Origin: CAUUJV01 sp963545565
Lineage (GTDB): Bacteria; Actinomycetota; Actinomycetes; Actinomycetales; Bifidobacteriaceae
Assembly (NCBI GenBank): GCA_963545565.1
Contig: CAUUJV010000004.1
Span: 1-64,000 of the forward strand
DNA length: 64,000 nucleotides
Direction: 5' to 3'
In this document: in pieces, positions 10,389 through 19,545 of the stretch
Numbering within the stretch: position 1 is the first letter of the stretch
Layout of the letters: each line of letters begins with the position of its first letter
Notes under the pieces: generated by a model
What the model was told of the DNA's origin: nothing
Database searches by the model: none
What the model saw: the letters and a program-made list of their open reading frames with translations, nothing else
Made by a program: the position numbers and the translations under genes

Positions 10389-11648
10389 ATGACACAAGCT
10401 CAGGCTACGGAGCCATTAGCTCCAATCAGCAATAAGGACAGGATTAGGTATTCTATTGCCTTCCTGATCTTTGCACTTCTGTGGATGGGCGGCCTCGCAG
10501 TTGTTTCCGCAGTTCTGCTTCCTCAGCACTTGAAGGATATTTTTGGTCAAGGTAATACTTACACCAATATCTACACTGCACTTAACTCCGCAACTGCACT
10601 TGCATCACTTATTTCTAACCTTGTAGTTGGAAACCTTTCTGACCGTACACGCTCCCGCTTTGGTCGCCGTACACCATGGATCGTTTCTGGTGGCGTGCTC
10701 GCAGGCGTAACCCTCTTCCTCGTAGGCATGTTCTCCAACGCATGGATGATTGGCATTATGTACTGCCTCTGCATGGTTGGTCTCAACATGATGATTGCAC
10801 CTGTTATTGCATCTCTGTCTGACCGCGTTCCTGAAAACATGCGCGCAACAATGTCTGCATTCATGTCTCTCGGCACCACCATTGGTAGCTCCATGGGTAC
10901 CATCATCGGCGCACGCTTCATTCACCTTCAGATTCCTGGCTTCATCGTTGCAGGTATTTTGATGTGCCTCGCTGGTATCTGCACCTGCATCGTATGGCCT
11001 TCTGAGAAGTCTGCTGCTGATTTGCCTCCTGTTGAGGGTGGCCTTGGCGACATCGTTAAGTCCTTCACTCCTCCAACTAAGGGTGCACGTGACTTCTGGT
11101 TCGCATTCCTTGGTCGTACCACGCTTATCTTCGCTTACTACATGGTTTACAACTATCAGCTCTATGTACTCGAAGATTACATTGGCTTGAACGCTACTGA
11201 CGCTGCTGCGCAGATTTCCGTTATGTCCGTTCTCGTAATGGTCTTCGGTCTCATCGGTTCGCTGGGCTCTGGCTTCATCTCCGATAAGATCGGCAAGCGC
11301 AAGCTCCCTGTAATCGTCGCTTCCTTGCTCATGGCTATCGGCTTCTTGCTTCCATGGGTACTCCACAACGCTGCTTCCATGTACATGTTCTCCATCTTCG
11401 CAGGCTTCGGCTACGCAGTTTACGGCGCAGTTGACCAGGCATTGAACATCGACGTGCTCCCAGACCCAGAAACCTCTGGTAAGGATCTCGGCATTCTCAA
11501 CATCGCAACAACCCTTGGCCAGATGGCTGGTCCTATCATGACCGGTGTGCTTGTGTCTATTGCAGGCTACGGCTTGGTGTTCCCAGTAGCAATCATCTTC
11601 GCTGTAGTTGCTTGCGTCTTCATCCAGCTAATTAGGTCTACAAAGTAA
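10389..11648 (+). CDS. MFS sugar transporter
   Basis: Integral membrane importer, about 12 hydrophobic segments across 419 residues. The loop 2-3 signature is clear: GNLSDRTRSRFGRRTPWI, the basic DRxxxRxGRR motif of MFS/GPH-like sugar porters, with a related loop GFISDKIGKRKLP in the second half. I prefer ATG 10389 because GGGAG lies 7 bases upstream; ATG 10365 is an alternative with a poorly spaced GAGGAG. It is divergent from GH30-GH42 and ends in a strong terminator. By context it probably imports the oligosaccharide that these intracellular hydrolases cut; the substrate itself is not visible. Confidence 0.88.
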   Translation: MTQAQATEPLAPISNKDRIRYSIAFLIFALLWMGGLAVVSAVLLPQHLKDIFGQGNTYTNIYTALNSATALASLISNLVVGNLSDRTRSRFGRRTPWIVSGGVLAGVTLFLVGMFSNAWMIGIMYCLCMVGLNMMIAPVIASLSDRVPENMRATMSAFMSLGTTIGSSMGTIIGARFIHLQIPGFIVAGILMCLAGICTCIVWPSEKSAADLPPVEGGLGDIVKSFTPPTKGARDFWFAFLGRTTLIFAYYMVYNYQLYVLEDYIGLNATDAAAQISVMSVLVMVFGLIGSLGSGFISDKIGKRKLPVIVASLLMAIGFLLPWVLHNAASMYMFSIFAGFGYAVYGAVDQALNIDVLPDPETSGKDLGILNIATTLGQMAGPIMTGVLVSIAGYGLVFPVAIIFAVVACVFIQLIRSTK

Positions 11649-11678
11649 TAGCTAAATTTAGTAACCTAAGTTTTCTAC

Positions 11679-11709
11679 GAGTCGCTCAGAAATGGGCGGC
11701 TCTTTTTTT
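11679..11709 (+). terminator. Terminator after the MFS gene
   Basis: Stem GAGTCGC (11679-11685) with GCGGCTC (11696-11702), one T-G pair, then a run of seven T on the plus strand. Confidence 0.8.
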
Positions 11710-12118
11710 CGTGCTGAAATGCTGAAATGCTGAAAAATTAAGAACTACGAAGCCGGAATATTAAAATCTGAAAATACTGAGAATACTGAAAATGGTGAAA
11801 ATCCATAATGTTTTAAAACACTCGTAAAAACCCGAACAACTTGTTCAACTTTTCGAACGAAGTGTTATAGAAAACGATAGTGAGTGAAAAGCACTCTTTA
11901 TTCTTTATCTTTATTTATCTTTATTCTTTTCTTTCTTTTTCTTTTCTTCTTTCCCCCGCTTCTCCACTTCTCTTCTCCCTATTTTCCTCCCCTCACTTTT
12001 TATCTGCTAACCTTCTATAAACTGATTTTCATACTCATATGTCATGATTAGGCAGGCAAATATTCAAGAAGAATAGATATTCAAGAAGAACAATATTCAG
12101 AAAAGGACAGGCGAAGGA
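11710..12118. other. Intergenic region with stuttering repeats and a long pyrimidine-rich tract
   Basis: No coding frame. 11712-11735 repeats GAAATGCT. 11768-11803 repeats variants of GAAAATACT. From about 11895 to 12005 the plus strand is almost pure C/T with scattered A. 12058-12105 repeats ATATTCAAGAAGAA before the next gene. The start of the following gene has AGGCGAAGGA upstream. Confidence 0.7.
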
Positions 12119-13570
12119 ATGAGCAAAAGCGAAAATTCCAGAGAGCAGGGAAAAGCATTGACTCGCAAAAATTCATCGCAAGCTATCGTCTTTTATATTG
12201 CCTTCGTTATTATTGCTTTTCTCCTAGTAATAGTCTTTGCCGGTCGGGATCAATATTTTAGGGGAAAAATCGTCAGTAATGTCTCGGATGTAACTATCAG
12301 CACTACGCAAAAATCAAACGCTCGCAAGTATTACTTCATCAACTCGCTCAAATCTTCTGAGATTCATAAATACTACAAAACATTAAAAATCTCTAAAGAA
12401 AAAGCACGCGAAAAGCTCGGTGCGACAAATCAAATTACTATAAAAAATCAGTCTGACTTAAATGATGCACTTGTAATTTTTGGAAGCCATATTGTTGACG
12501 CACCTATCTACTGGGCAAGCGCAACGAATCTAAAATTCCCACAAGGCACGCTGCTCACTATGCGCAAGAACGCAGAAGTGCGCTGGAAATTCCCAGGTGA
12601 TCAAAAAGGTAATATCAACTTTAACGACGCACTTCTCGCTATTCCAAGCAGTTCTTCTATGATTTGGGAATTTGTGGGCTCTCACGGCACAGCTTGCAAG
12701 CATATGACCATTAAAAATCTTGAGGTGTACGGATCGAGTAGTTACGAAGGTCAGAAAAATAACGGCTTCTTCCGCGCAAGCAGCGAGCATAGCTCGCATG
12801 TGACGTTTACCGATATGGATTTTTACGCAGCACAGGCTATTAATCGCCATATTTTCGACAACATGGGAGTGGATGATTACACCTTTGATGGCATATGTGT
12901 GTTTGGGTATGGCGCTGAAAACTACACCCGTCAGGAAGTACAATGGCTCTACAATGCTTCAGCCCACAACGTACTTTCTGAGGCAATCCAGATTGATAAT
13001 GTGAGTAATGGGGCTTCAGGTGGCGAAATGACCAATCCGAACAGTTTGTTTTTCTTTGAAAAATCAGACCGCCAAGCAAGCAGCAATATTGAAATCTCCC
13101 ACTCTGCATTCATGCCATATAAAGGCATTAGCGGCGACAGCATTATCAACAAAAATGAGAAAAAGGTCACGCGAAATCTCAGCACAGGCATTGGAGCGCA
13201 TGCAGTGGGAAAGAAAAACTATTCCGGCATCTGGATTCATGACTGCCTTTTCTCTGGAACTACAGTGGCCACAGGGTCTTCAGCGGAAAAAATTAAGACG
13301 GTTATGTACCCAATTCACATTCGTCTCAAGTCTTACACCTACAACGTGGGCAAATATATCCTCATTCACGACAATATGTATTACGGTCCGCAAAAATACT
13401 CCACTAAAGGCTCTTCCAAATCTGGATCTATTTCTGTAGACAGCAAGGGAAACCCTTACGTTGGGTGGACGAGCAATACCAAAGATATCAAGAAAGTAGC
13501 GAAAAAATTCCACTCCACGCAATATGACGATAAGGATTGCTCAACGGATTCTAGCAATTCCAGCAAATAA
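12119..13570 (+). CDS. Membrane-anchored protein, probable beta-helix fold, function unknown (paralogue 1)
   Basis: I do not recognise a named family. 483 residues. One hydrophobic segment (about 23-42, IVFYIAFVIIAFLLVIVFAG) after a basic N-terminus predicts a signal anchor with the rest outside the cell. The body has many short beta-strand/Asn-turn repeats, as in pectate-lyase-like parallel beta-helices. Conserved stretches shared with the next gene are WKFPGDQKGNINF, EFVGSHGT, AINRHIFDNMGVDDYTF, SEAIQID, GAHAVGKKNYSGIWIHD and MYPIHIRLKS. The Asp/His-rich EAIQID and GIWIHD motifs are plausible active-site strands. It sits between a sugar transporter and an arabinofuranosidase, so a role at an extracellular glycan is likely but unproved. 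The start has an AGGCGAAGGA site. Confidence 0.7.
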   Translation: MSKSENSREQGKALTRKNSSQAIVFYIAFVIIAFLLVIVFAGRDQYFRGKIVSNVSDVTISTTQKSNARKYYFINSLKSSEIHKYYKTLKISKEKAREKLGATNQITIKNQSDLNDALVIFGSHIVDAPIYWASATNLKFPQGTLLTMRKNAEVRWKFPGDQKGNINFNDALLAIPSSSSMIWEFVGSHGTACKHMTIKNLEVYGSSSYEGQKNNGFFRASSEHSSHVTFTDMDFYAAQAINRHIFDNMGVDDYTFDGICVFGYGAENYTRQEVQWLYNASAHNVLSEAIQIDNVSNGASGGEMTNPNSLFFFEKSDRQASSNIEISHSAFMPYKGISGDSIINKNEKKVTRNLSTGIGAHAVGKKNYSGIWIHDCLFSGTTVATGSSAEKIKTVMYPIHIRLKSYTYNVGKYILIHDNMYYGPQKYSTKGSSKSGSISVDSKGNPYVGWTSNTKDIKKVAKKFHSTQYDDKDCSTDSSNSSK

Positions 13571-13726
13571 TCCATAAGTATTACCCCCTAAGGGTTGCGT
13601 CGGGAAATGCACCAGACCGACTCATTCTACAGAATGAAATTCCCAAAAATCCCCTGAATCCGCATAATTTCAACACTTTTCTATGCCATTCTTGATTTAA
13701 GAAATTATTCAGGAAAGGTGTTTTCG

Positions 13727-15310
13727 GTGCAGGCACAGGCTCGTAATGTATTGACTGTTGTGGCTATTATTACCTGTGTTGTGATGCTTACCATTACATC
13801 AAGCATCACAGTCGGCTTCATGAATATTCCATCGGCTATTTCTGGCTTGTTTGATAACCTCAGTCCTCGCGACCATATTGCAGCCAATACTTTTCTTTTG
13901 AATAATCGCACTACTTCCGCAAGAGTTCGCGCTACTCACCCTATAGCTCAGGGTACAAAAACGGCTACATACTTCGACTCACAAAAATCCGTTACGATTC
14001 GCAGCGCAAAAGATTTTTCGAGAGCATACGCACAATACGGCAGTCATGTTGCAGATATTCCTTTGGTATGGGCAACGAAAGATAACATTACACTTCCTCG
14101 TAACACACTGCTCATGATGCATCCACATCGCACAATCCGTTGGAAATTCTTGCCTAAGCAAAAGGGAAATATTGATTTTGCTCACGCTATTTTGGCTATT
14201 CCCCATAACAGCTGCATGGAATGGGAATTCACAGGCTCTCATGGCACTTCCATGAAACCTATGCATGTGAAGAATCTTAGCGTATATGGCTCTAGTTCCA
14301 TCGTTGGATTAACATCGCAAGCTGTTGGACTTGCTAAATTCTTCGGTCTGTTCAAAAACTTTGTAACAGGCACAGACGATAAGCAGAATATGGGATACTT
14401 CCGCGCAAGCAGTCAGCACAGCGAACACATACTTTTTACTCATATGAATTTCTACGCAGCGCAGGCTCTAAATCGTCATATCTTCGACAACATGGGAGTC
14501 AACGATTACACATTTAAGCACATTGGTATTTACGGGTATGGCGCCGATAATTACTCACAGGAGCAAATGCGTCACTTATTTAACAAGTCTCCTCATAATC
14601 TTTTTTCTGAAGCAATCCAGATTGACACTGTGACCAATGGCGCATCTGGCGGACAGATGAAAAATCCCCAAAGCCTGTTTTATAAGAACAAAGCAGACAA
14701 CCAATCAAGCCAAAATGTGGAAATTGCAAACTCAAAATTTATGCCATACCACGGCATTGATGGCGACAGTATTATCCACAATTCTGAAAAACGCATCATT
14801 CGCAATCTCAGCACAGGAGTGGGCGCTCATGCTGTGGGTAAGAAAAACTATTCCGGCATCTGGATTCACAACAATGTTTTTGCAGACACCACGCTTGTAC
14901 TTTCAGCAAAAACTCGCAAAATCATGAGCGTTATGTACCCAATCCATATTCGCTTGCGCAAAGAAGATACACATGTTTCCAACAATTTTTTGGTGGAAAA
15001 CAATATTTACCATAATAAAAATAAAGCAGACTGCCCACAGCAAAGGACATCGGATTCGGAAACACTTAGCATGATTGGCGGAGTGCCGTATGTAGGGTGG
15101 AATGGCACAAACAAGAGCAGTAAATCTCCTGCCCCTCCAAAGGGTCATTCGTCGCAACAGCAGCCACAACCTCAATCATCACAACCACGGTCGCAGGAGC
15201 AACCACATACAAAAGGCTTCAACTCGATTCAATACAATCTCGCTCGGCTTTCCCACCTTTCCAGCCTTTCACCCTTCTCTCGCCTTGCTAACCAAAACAA
15301 TCTTCAGTAA
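13727..15310 (+). CDS. Membrane-anchored protein, probable beta-helix fold, function unknown (paralogue 2)
   Basis: Tandem paralogue of the preceding gene, clearly similar along the whole body (GSHVADIPLVWA, WKFLPKQKGNIDF, HIFDNMGVNDYTF, SEAIQID, GAHAVGKKNYSGIWIHN). I chose GTG 13727 because AGGAAAGG lies 8 bases upstream; an in-frame GTG at 13718 overlaps that site. About 527 residues. N-terminal anchor about 9-28. It has an extra insert near VGLTSQAVGLAKFFGLFKNF and a Pro/Gln/Ser-rich C-terminal tail (PAPPKGHSSQQQPQPQSS) absent from paralogue 1. The tail could span or contact the cell wall. Divergence after duplication suggests different glycan targets; this is inference. Confidence 0.7.
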   Translation: MQAQARNVLTVVAIITCVVMLTITSSITVGFMNIPSAISGLFDNLSPRDHIAANTFLLNNRTTSARVRATHPIAQGTKTATYFDSQKSVTIRSAKDFSRAYAQYGSHVADIPLVWATKDNITLPRNTLLMMHPHRTIRWKFLPKQKGNIDFAHAILAIPHNSCMEWEFTGSHGTSMKPMHVKNLSVYGSSSIVGLTSQAVGLAKFFGLFKNFVTGTDDKQNMGYFRASSQHSEHILFTHMNFYAAQALNRHIFDNMGVNDYTFKHIGIYGYGADNYSQEQMRHLFNKSPHNLFSEAIQIDTVTNGASGGQMKNPQSLFYKNKADNQSSQNVEIANSKFMPYHGIDGDSIIHNSEKRIIRNLSTGVGAHAVGKKNYSGIWIHNNVFADTTLVLSAKTRKIMSVMYPIHIRLRKEDTHVSNNFLVENNIYHNKNKADCPQQRTSDSETLSMIGGVPYVGWNGTNKSSKSPAPPKGHSSQQQPQPQSSQPRSQEQPHTKGFNSIQYNLARLSHLSSLSPFSRLANQNNLQ

Positions 15311-15330
15311 TCTATTAAGTGGTAGGTAAC
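15309..15330. promoter_or_regulatory. Candidate operator C (CTAT-N6-GTAG)
   Basis: AATCTAT-TAAGTG-GTAGGTAAC, upstream of the GH51 start and beginning at the stop codon of the previous gene. The right half GTAGGTAA equals that of operator A, and the left half has one change from CTAC. Weaker than sites A and B. Confidence 0.38.
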
Positions 15331-15378
15331 GCCATTATTGGCTATCCAAGTCTGAGTATGGCAATCAAAGGAGATTAC

Positions 15379-16908
15379 ATGACAGTACTCATTAATCCAG
15401 TAGATACGATTAGTGTAATCAATCCGAAGCTCCACGGCCAGTTCATTGAATTTCTGGGTCAGTGCATCGACGGCGGAATCTGGGTTGGCGAAGACTCTGA
15501 TATTCCAAATACCAAGGGCTATCGTAATGACACTTTAGAAGTTCTGAAGGAAATTGCTCCTCCTGTGCTGCGTTGGCCAGGCGGCTGCTATGCAGACATG
15601 TATCACTGGCGTAATGGTGTGGGGCCACGAGACCGGCGCCCTGTAACCTTCAACGAGAATTTCGGCACTTTTGAGCGTGAAGATAATCAGTTTGGCACCG
15701 ATGAATTCTTGCAGCTGTGTGAAATGATTGGTGCTGAGCCGTGGATCAACATCAACATGCTTTCTGGCGATATTGCCGAAATGAAGGAGTGGATGGAATA
15801 CTGCAATCGTGCGGATGACACCACCATTGCCCGTGAGCGTGCTGCGAACGGCCACCCTGAGCCTTATAACGTCAAATACTGGGGAATAGGCAATGAAGTG
15901 TGGGCTGGTGGCGGCACCATGACTCCTTCCACATATATGGATGAATACCGCAGATTCTCTTCTGCGATGCCAAAGTTCACAAAGTCTGTGTTTGAGGCAA
16001 GTGAGATGTTCCCTATCGCTTCTGGCCCAGACACTAATAAGCCTCGTGAGAGTGTGAAGTGGACTGAAGATATTTTCAAGGCAATTTCTGAATACCGCCA
16101 GCCACCTATTAAGGGATACGATATTCACTTCTACAACTGGAATATTGTGGATCCGCAAGATACTCCTGTTGACTTCACTGAGGAAGGTTGGGATCGCGTA
16201 ATTACCGGCTGCCTGGAGCTCGAAGATTTGATTAAAGTTCAGTCTACCCTCATTAAGAATGGTTTAAAGCTTGTTCCAGAACCGGAGGGTGCTCTCGATT
16301 CTAAACTCGAACACGTCGACATGGTTGTAGGTGAATGGGGTAATTGGCATTACAGTGCTTTCATTGCGCAGCCGGCATTAAAGCAGCAGGTCACTATGCG
16401 CGACGCTATCACCACTGCATTGTCTTTAGATGTGCTTCAACGCAACTGCGATAAAGTGCTTATGGCTTGCAACGCTCAAACCGTCAATGTGCTCAACTCT
16501 CTTGTTCTCAGCTTCGGCGATGGCATTGTGAAAACCCCTAATTATGACGTCTTCATGATGTATAAGGATCAGCGTGGAAACACGGCTTTGAATGTTCCTC
16601 GCCAAGACCCTGAGAGCGGTGTTTATGTGTTTGCTTCTCAAAACCCTCAAACTGGCGAGATTGCAGTTAACCTCACGAATGCGTCGATGAATGATGCTGC
16701 TACCATTGCTCTCACTTTCCCATCTCAAGCTTCTATTGAGTCCATCACACGCCTTGATGCGGCAGATGTGCATGACGTTAACACGATCGAAGACCCTGAT
16801 AATGTTCGTGCTCATGCTGTCACCGACGAGATATACCCAGAAGCTGCAGTTCAGAACGTCATTGTTCCGGCAGCATCCATCACCGTTCTTAAAGTAAAGC
16901 TCGCATAA
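15379..16908 (+). CDS. GH51 alpha-L-arabinofuranosidase
   Basis: Removes terminal alpha-L-arabinofuranose from arabino-oligosaccharides in the cytoplasm; no signal peptide. ATG 15379 has AAAGGAG 5 bases upstream; a frame start at 15319 lacks this. 509 residues, normal. The TIM barrel shows LRWPGGCYADMYHWRNGVGP (about 64-83), the acid/base Glu173 in GIGNEVWAGGG and the nucleophile Glu319 in VDMVVGEWGNWHY. A C-terminal beta-sandwich completes it. Arabinose release next to GH42, GH30 and GH3 enzymes fits use of plant arabinogalactan or similar heteroglycans. A candidate operator lies just upstream and a TetR gene converges from downstream. Confidence 0.93.
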   Translation: MTVLINPVDTISVINPKLHGQFIEFLGQCIDGGIWVGEDSDIPNTKGYRNDTLEVLKEIAPPVLRWPGGCYADMYHWRNGVGPRDRRPVTFNENFGTFEREDNQFGTDEFLQLCEMIGAEPWININMLSGDIAEMKEWMEYCNRADDTTIARERAANGHPEPYNVKYWGIGNEVWAGGGTMTPSTYMDEYRRFSSAMPKFTKSVFEASEMFPIASGPDTNKPRESVKWTEDIFKAISEYRQPPIKGYDIHFYNWNIVDPQDTPVDFTEEGWDRVITGCLELEDLIKVQSTLIKNGLKLVPEPEGALDSKLEHVDMVVGEWGNWHYSAFIAQPALKQQVTMRDAITTALSLDVLQRNCDKVLMACNAQTVNVLNSLVLSFGDGIVKTPNYDVFMMYKDQRGNTALNVPRQDPESGVYVFASQNPQTGEIAVNLTNASMNDAATIALTFPSQASIESITRLDAADVHDVNTIEDPDNVRAHAVTDEIYPEAAVQNVIVPAASITVLKVKLA

Positions 16909-16940
16909 TCCTGCAAGAAATCTTAAGGACACAATCATTT

Positions 16941-16981
16941 AGGGCATAATTTCAAACATCTTGCTTGAAATTATGCCCTTA
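16941..16981. terminator. Bidirectional terminator between GH51 and the TetR gene
   Basis: Perfect 14-bp stem GGGCATAATTTCAA / TTGAAATTATGCCC with a 9-base loop, flanked by A- and T-rich ends. It separates convergent genes. Confidence 0.85.
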
Positions 16982-17012
16982 GTATTTTATTTAGCGATAC
17001 TTCAGCAATGCT

Positions 17013-17645
17013 TTAGTGATATTTATCCCACTGCGGCGATGGGAAAATCATCTTTTCAAATTCAAGCCATTCGGCATACATATCAATAGCAGGTTGGCGC
17101 AGCCAGCGAATCTGGATACCATCCATTGCTTCCAAAGACATACGTATCAACGGGCGCATGTTCTCCCATCCGCCTATTGAATCGGGAATATCCCATGAAT
17201 ACTGGGAGTAATAATTCCACACATTATCTGGGCGGTAGTTGAAATAGTCATGAAGAGGGTGTTCTGGCTGCAAAGATTCAGAGCCAAGAACCATGTACAA
17301 CTGCACAAGCGTGCGACGCTGGGAATTATATTTCACAAGGTAGCGGAAGTAATTCAGAAGCGAGATTGATTCTGGATTTGCTCCTGGTAAATCAGTTTTG
17401 CAAAAATCGTCTGGAGTGCCATTGCCGTCATAAACATCTTTCACCACCATCGACAGCAGTCCTGCTTTGGTCTTGACGTAGTGGAGCACCCCTTGCTGAG
17501 TCATGTTGAGCTCAGAGGCAACGTCCTGCAAAGAAATGCCGTTGTAGCCTTTTAACGCTATAAGCTTTGTAGCAGCTTCTATAATCTCCTTTCGCCGCTG
17601 CTGCGGACTTTTACGCACTCTTTTGGTCTTATTTTTTGAAGACAT
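17013..17645 (-). CDS. TetR-family transcriptional regulator
   Basis: 210 residues. The N-terminal DNA-binding domain (about 15-62) has RRKEIIEAATKLIALKGYNG, then a helix-turn-helix reading ISLQDVASELNMTQQGVLHYVKTK. The C-terminal ligand domain is not assignable. It is convergent with GH51 and 25 bases downstream of the GT2 gene on the same strand, so the two may be cotranscribed. The three CTAC-N6-GTAG-type repeats upstream of GH30, MFS and GH51 are of a size suited to a TetR dimer, making this protein the best local candidate to bind them. That link is inference from distance and symmetry only. Confidence 0.88.
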   Translation of the reverse strand: MSSKNKTKRVRKSPQQRRKEIIEAATKLIALKGYNGISLQDVASELNMTQQGVLHYVKTKAGLLSMVVKDVYDGNGTPDDFCKTDLPGANPESISLLNYFRYLVKYNSQRRTLVQLYMVLGSESLQPEHPLHDYFNYRPDNVWNYYSQYSWDIPDSIGGWENMRPLIRMSLEAMDGIQIRWLRQPAIDMYAEWLEFEKMIFPSPQWDKYH

Positions 17646-17670
17646 TATCCTTCACACCCTTCTGATTTTT

Positions 17671-18747
17671 TTAGTTAAATCCAACGGCTGAACGAGCTAC
17701 CAAATATCCAGCTCTCACAGCAAATCGGCCTGTTTTTCCTGGTAAATTAACCGCTAGGCACAACAGCGTAGAACGCACGTCTTTACTAATCTGCGGGGAA
17801 TACTCCTTGATGTAATTCCATAACTGGTTTTTTGCTTCGTAATTTTCTTTTTTCTTCGACAAAATCAAGAAAACAGAGGTCACAACGCAATCGATAGAAA
17901 GGAAGTGAATCATGTAGCGATACAGTCCACGAGGCACAGTTTCCTTTTCAGGAGTTGCCTGCACCATAAGCCTATTAACGCGGATAAGCTGATCTACGCG
18001 GCGAATCATGGTCTCTTTCTCTACAGACTGACCCTCGCGACCAATAAAGTAGCGATAGAAATCCACATCCAAGTATGTCAAAGTCTTTACATAAGGCAGC
18101 GGCTGATACGCATAAATAAAGTCCACATAGAACGTGTGTTCAGGCAGCTTCATGCCAGATTTACGCAGCACTGAGGTCTTATAAATCATGGTGTGCATAA
18201 GCAAATACTGCGAAATATAGAAATCTCGTACATTGTCCCACGTCAAAATCTTGTTAGTATCGATGGAATGCTTAAAGCTCATTACGCGTGGAAGCTTCTT
18301 TGCTTGATTCTCATACACATAATTGGTGAGTACAAGGTCTACTGGAGCTGTGTTTTTAGCCTGCTCACGTAAGAAACTCATCACTTCCTTGTAAGCTGCT
18401 GCATCAACCCAATCATCGGCATCCACAATCTTGGTGTATAAACCACGAGCAGCTGCAACACCTGTGTTCACTGCCCCACCATGACCCGCGTTTTCTTGGT
18501 GAATAACTCGAATGCATTGATTATTCTGAGCAGCATAGGTATCTGCAAGTTGTGCAGTTCCGTCTTGAGAGCCATCATCAACGATAATGATTTCAATGTC
18601 ATCTGTTTTGTCAATGCTCAGCAGTGATGTTATGCAGCGGCCAAGGCATGTTTCTACGTTATATGACGGAACAATAACGGTTAGTGTTTTTGTATTCTCT
18701 ACAGCTCCTGAAATTCCTACAGTTTCCCCTTGCGCGTTAGTAGTCAT
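17671..18747 (-). CDS. Family 2 glycosyltransferase
   Basis: Transfers a sugar from a nucleotide-sugar donor, probably to a lipid-linked or cell-surface glycan. 358 residues. GT-A fold with VIVPSYNVETCLGRCI (about 25-40), EIIIVDDGSQDGTA, NAGHGGAVNTGVAAARG and the metal-binding VDADDWVD. The C-terminal part is variable. There is no signal or clear membrane anchor; a mild hydrophobic stretch (LLCLAVNLPGKTGRFAVRAGYLVARSA) near the end could associate with membrane. ATG 18747 lacks a strong ribosome site. It is separated from the GtrA-like gene by a terminator, so likely not part of that operon. The acceptor is unknown. Confidence 0.88.
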   Translation of the reverse strand: MTTNAQGETVGISGAVENTKTLTVIVPSYNVETCLGRCITSLLSIDKTDDIEIIIVDDGSQDGTAQLADTYAAQNNQCIRVIHQENAGHGGAVNTGVAAARGLYTKIVDADDWVDAAAYKEVMSFLREQAKNTAPVDLVLTNYVYENQAKKLPRVMSFKHSIDTNKILTWDNVRDFYISQYLLMHTMIYKTSVLRKSGMKLPEHTFYVDFIYAYQPLPYVKTLTYLDVDFYRYFIGREGQSVEKETMIRRVDQLIRVNRLMVQATPEKETVPRGLYRYMIHFLSIDCVVTSVFLILSKKKENYEAKNQLWNYIKEYSPQISKDVRSTLLCLAVNLPGKTGRFAVRAGYLVARSAVGFN

Positions 18748-18860
18748 AACTTTCCTATCTTCTTGATTCTTGGTTCTCGATTCCAGAATCCTGCCAAACT
18801 CTCGTCTTATTGTATTACCTTCAATAGGGAGCGTGTCGCGAATTTCGAGTATTTCCCATG

Positions 18861-18894
18861 AAAAAAAGCCCAGCTAGATTTCTCCAGCTAGGCT
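18861..18894 (-). terminator. Terminator after the GtrA-like gene
   Basis: On the minus strand AGCCTAGCT-GGAGAAATCT-AGCTGGGCT followed by seven T. It shares the AGATTTCTCCAG loop (plus-strand reading) with the terminator at 22234-22268. Confidence 0.82.
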
Positions 18895-18963
18895 ATCTTA
18901 TTTTGAATACAGTAGATAAGGTTCAGTAAATAAATCTGAATACCTTGCTCTTTAAGAGCTTAA

Positions 18964-19545
18964 TTACTCAGCTTTATCAGCAGTTTCCTCGCTCTTATTA
19001 CCACTTTTAGACATAATCCAGAACTTAAGCAATGGGTAGCTCACAACTACTGCCATCAAAGTGTTGAATACTGCGGTTAAGGTGCTGCCCCAGCCACCAA
19101 TACCCCAGTTGTTAGCAACCTGCTGAATGTAGCTTGGTGCAACGCCGGAGATGATGATAATAATGATTGCGAGCACAATATACTTCCATGCGGCATCGCG
19201 AGCATTGGAATCAGGCTTGAATACAAGCTTGAACTGCACAATGAAGTTCACAGTCTGAGCCAACACTTCAGCAATGAGCACACAGATAAAGTAACCCACG
19301 CCACCTTGTGCGCTAGTGTAGTTGTAGAAGAACCAGTGGAATGGTGACGTCATTCCCATTGCATTCACAAAGATGAGTGGGAGAATCCACAACAGTACGA
19401 AGCGAGTTGCAGTAGAAATGTTAGACAACAGGTTGAAGAGGATGAACTCCCAAATATTTGGGTGATCTTTAATCCACTGACGGACTGGCCCAAGATTTTT
19501 TTCTTGTGCTTCTGCCTTTGCAGTATTTTCAGTATTCTCAGCCAT
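18964..19545 (-). CDS. GtrA-like four-helix membrane protein
   Basis: 193 residues with about four transmembrane segments (FILFNLLSNISTATRFVLLWILPLIF; GYFICVLIAEVLAQTVNF; YIVLAIIIIIISGVAP; TLMAVVVSYPLLKFWI) and charged ends. The helix pair with FIVQFKLVFK between segments matches the GtrA/DPMS pattern. GtrA proteins help move undecaprenyl-phosphate-linked sugars across the membrane. Its ATG shares one base with the TAA of the upstream GH3 gene (TAATG), so translation is coupled; AGGAG lies at the end of the GH3 gene. Coupling to a glucosidase is unusual for a flippase-like protein. Family call is moderately sure. Confidence 0.62.
   Translation of the reverse strand: MAENTENTAKAEAQEKNLGPVRQWIKDHPNIWEFILFNLLSNISTATRFVLLWILPLIFVNAMGMTSPFHWFFYNYTSAQGGVGYFICVLIAEVLAQTVNFIVQFKLVFKPDSNARDAAWKYIVLAIIIIIISGVAPSYIQQVANNWGIGGWGSTLTAVFNTLMAVVVSYPLLKFWIMSKSGNKSEETADKAE

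Noticed and set aside
10605..11366. 253-residue minus-strand frame
   Set aside because: Antisense to the MFS transporter, no ribosome site, His/Asn-rich shadow.
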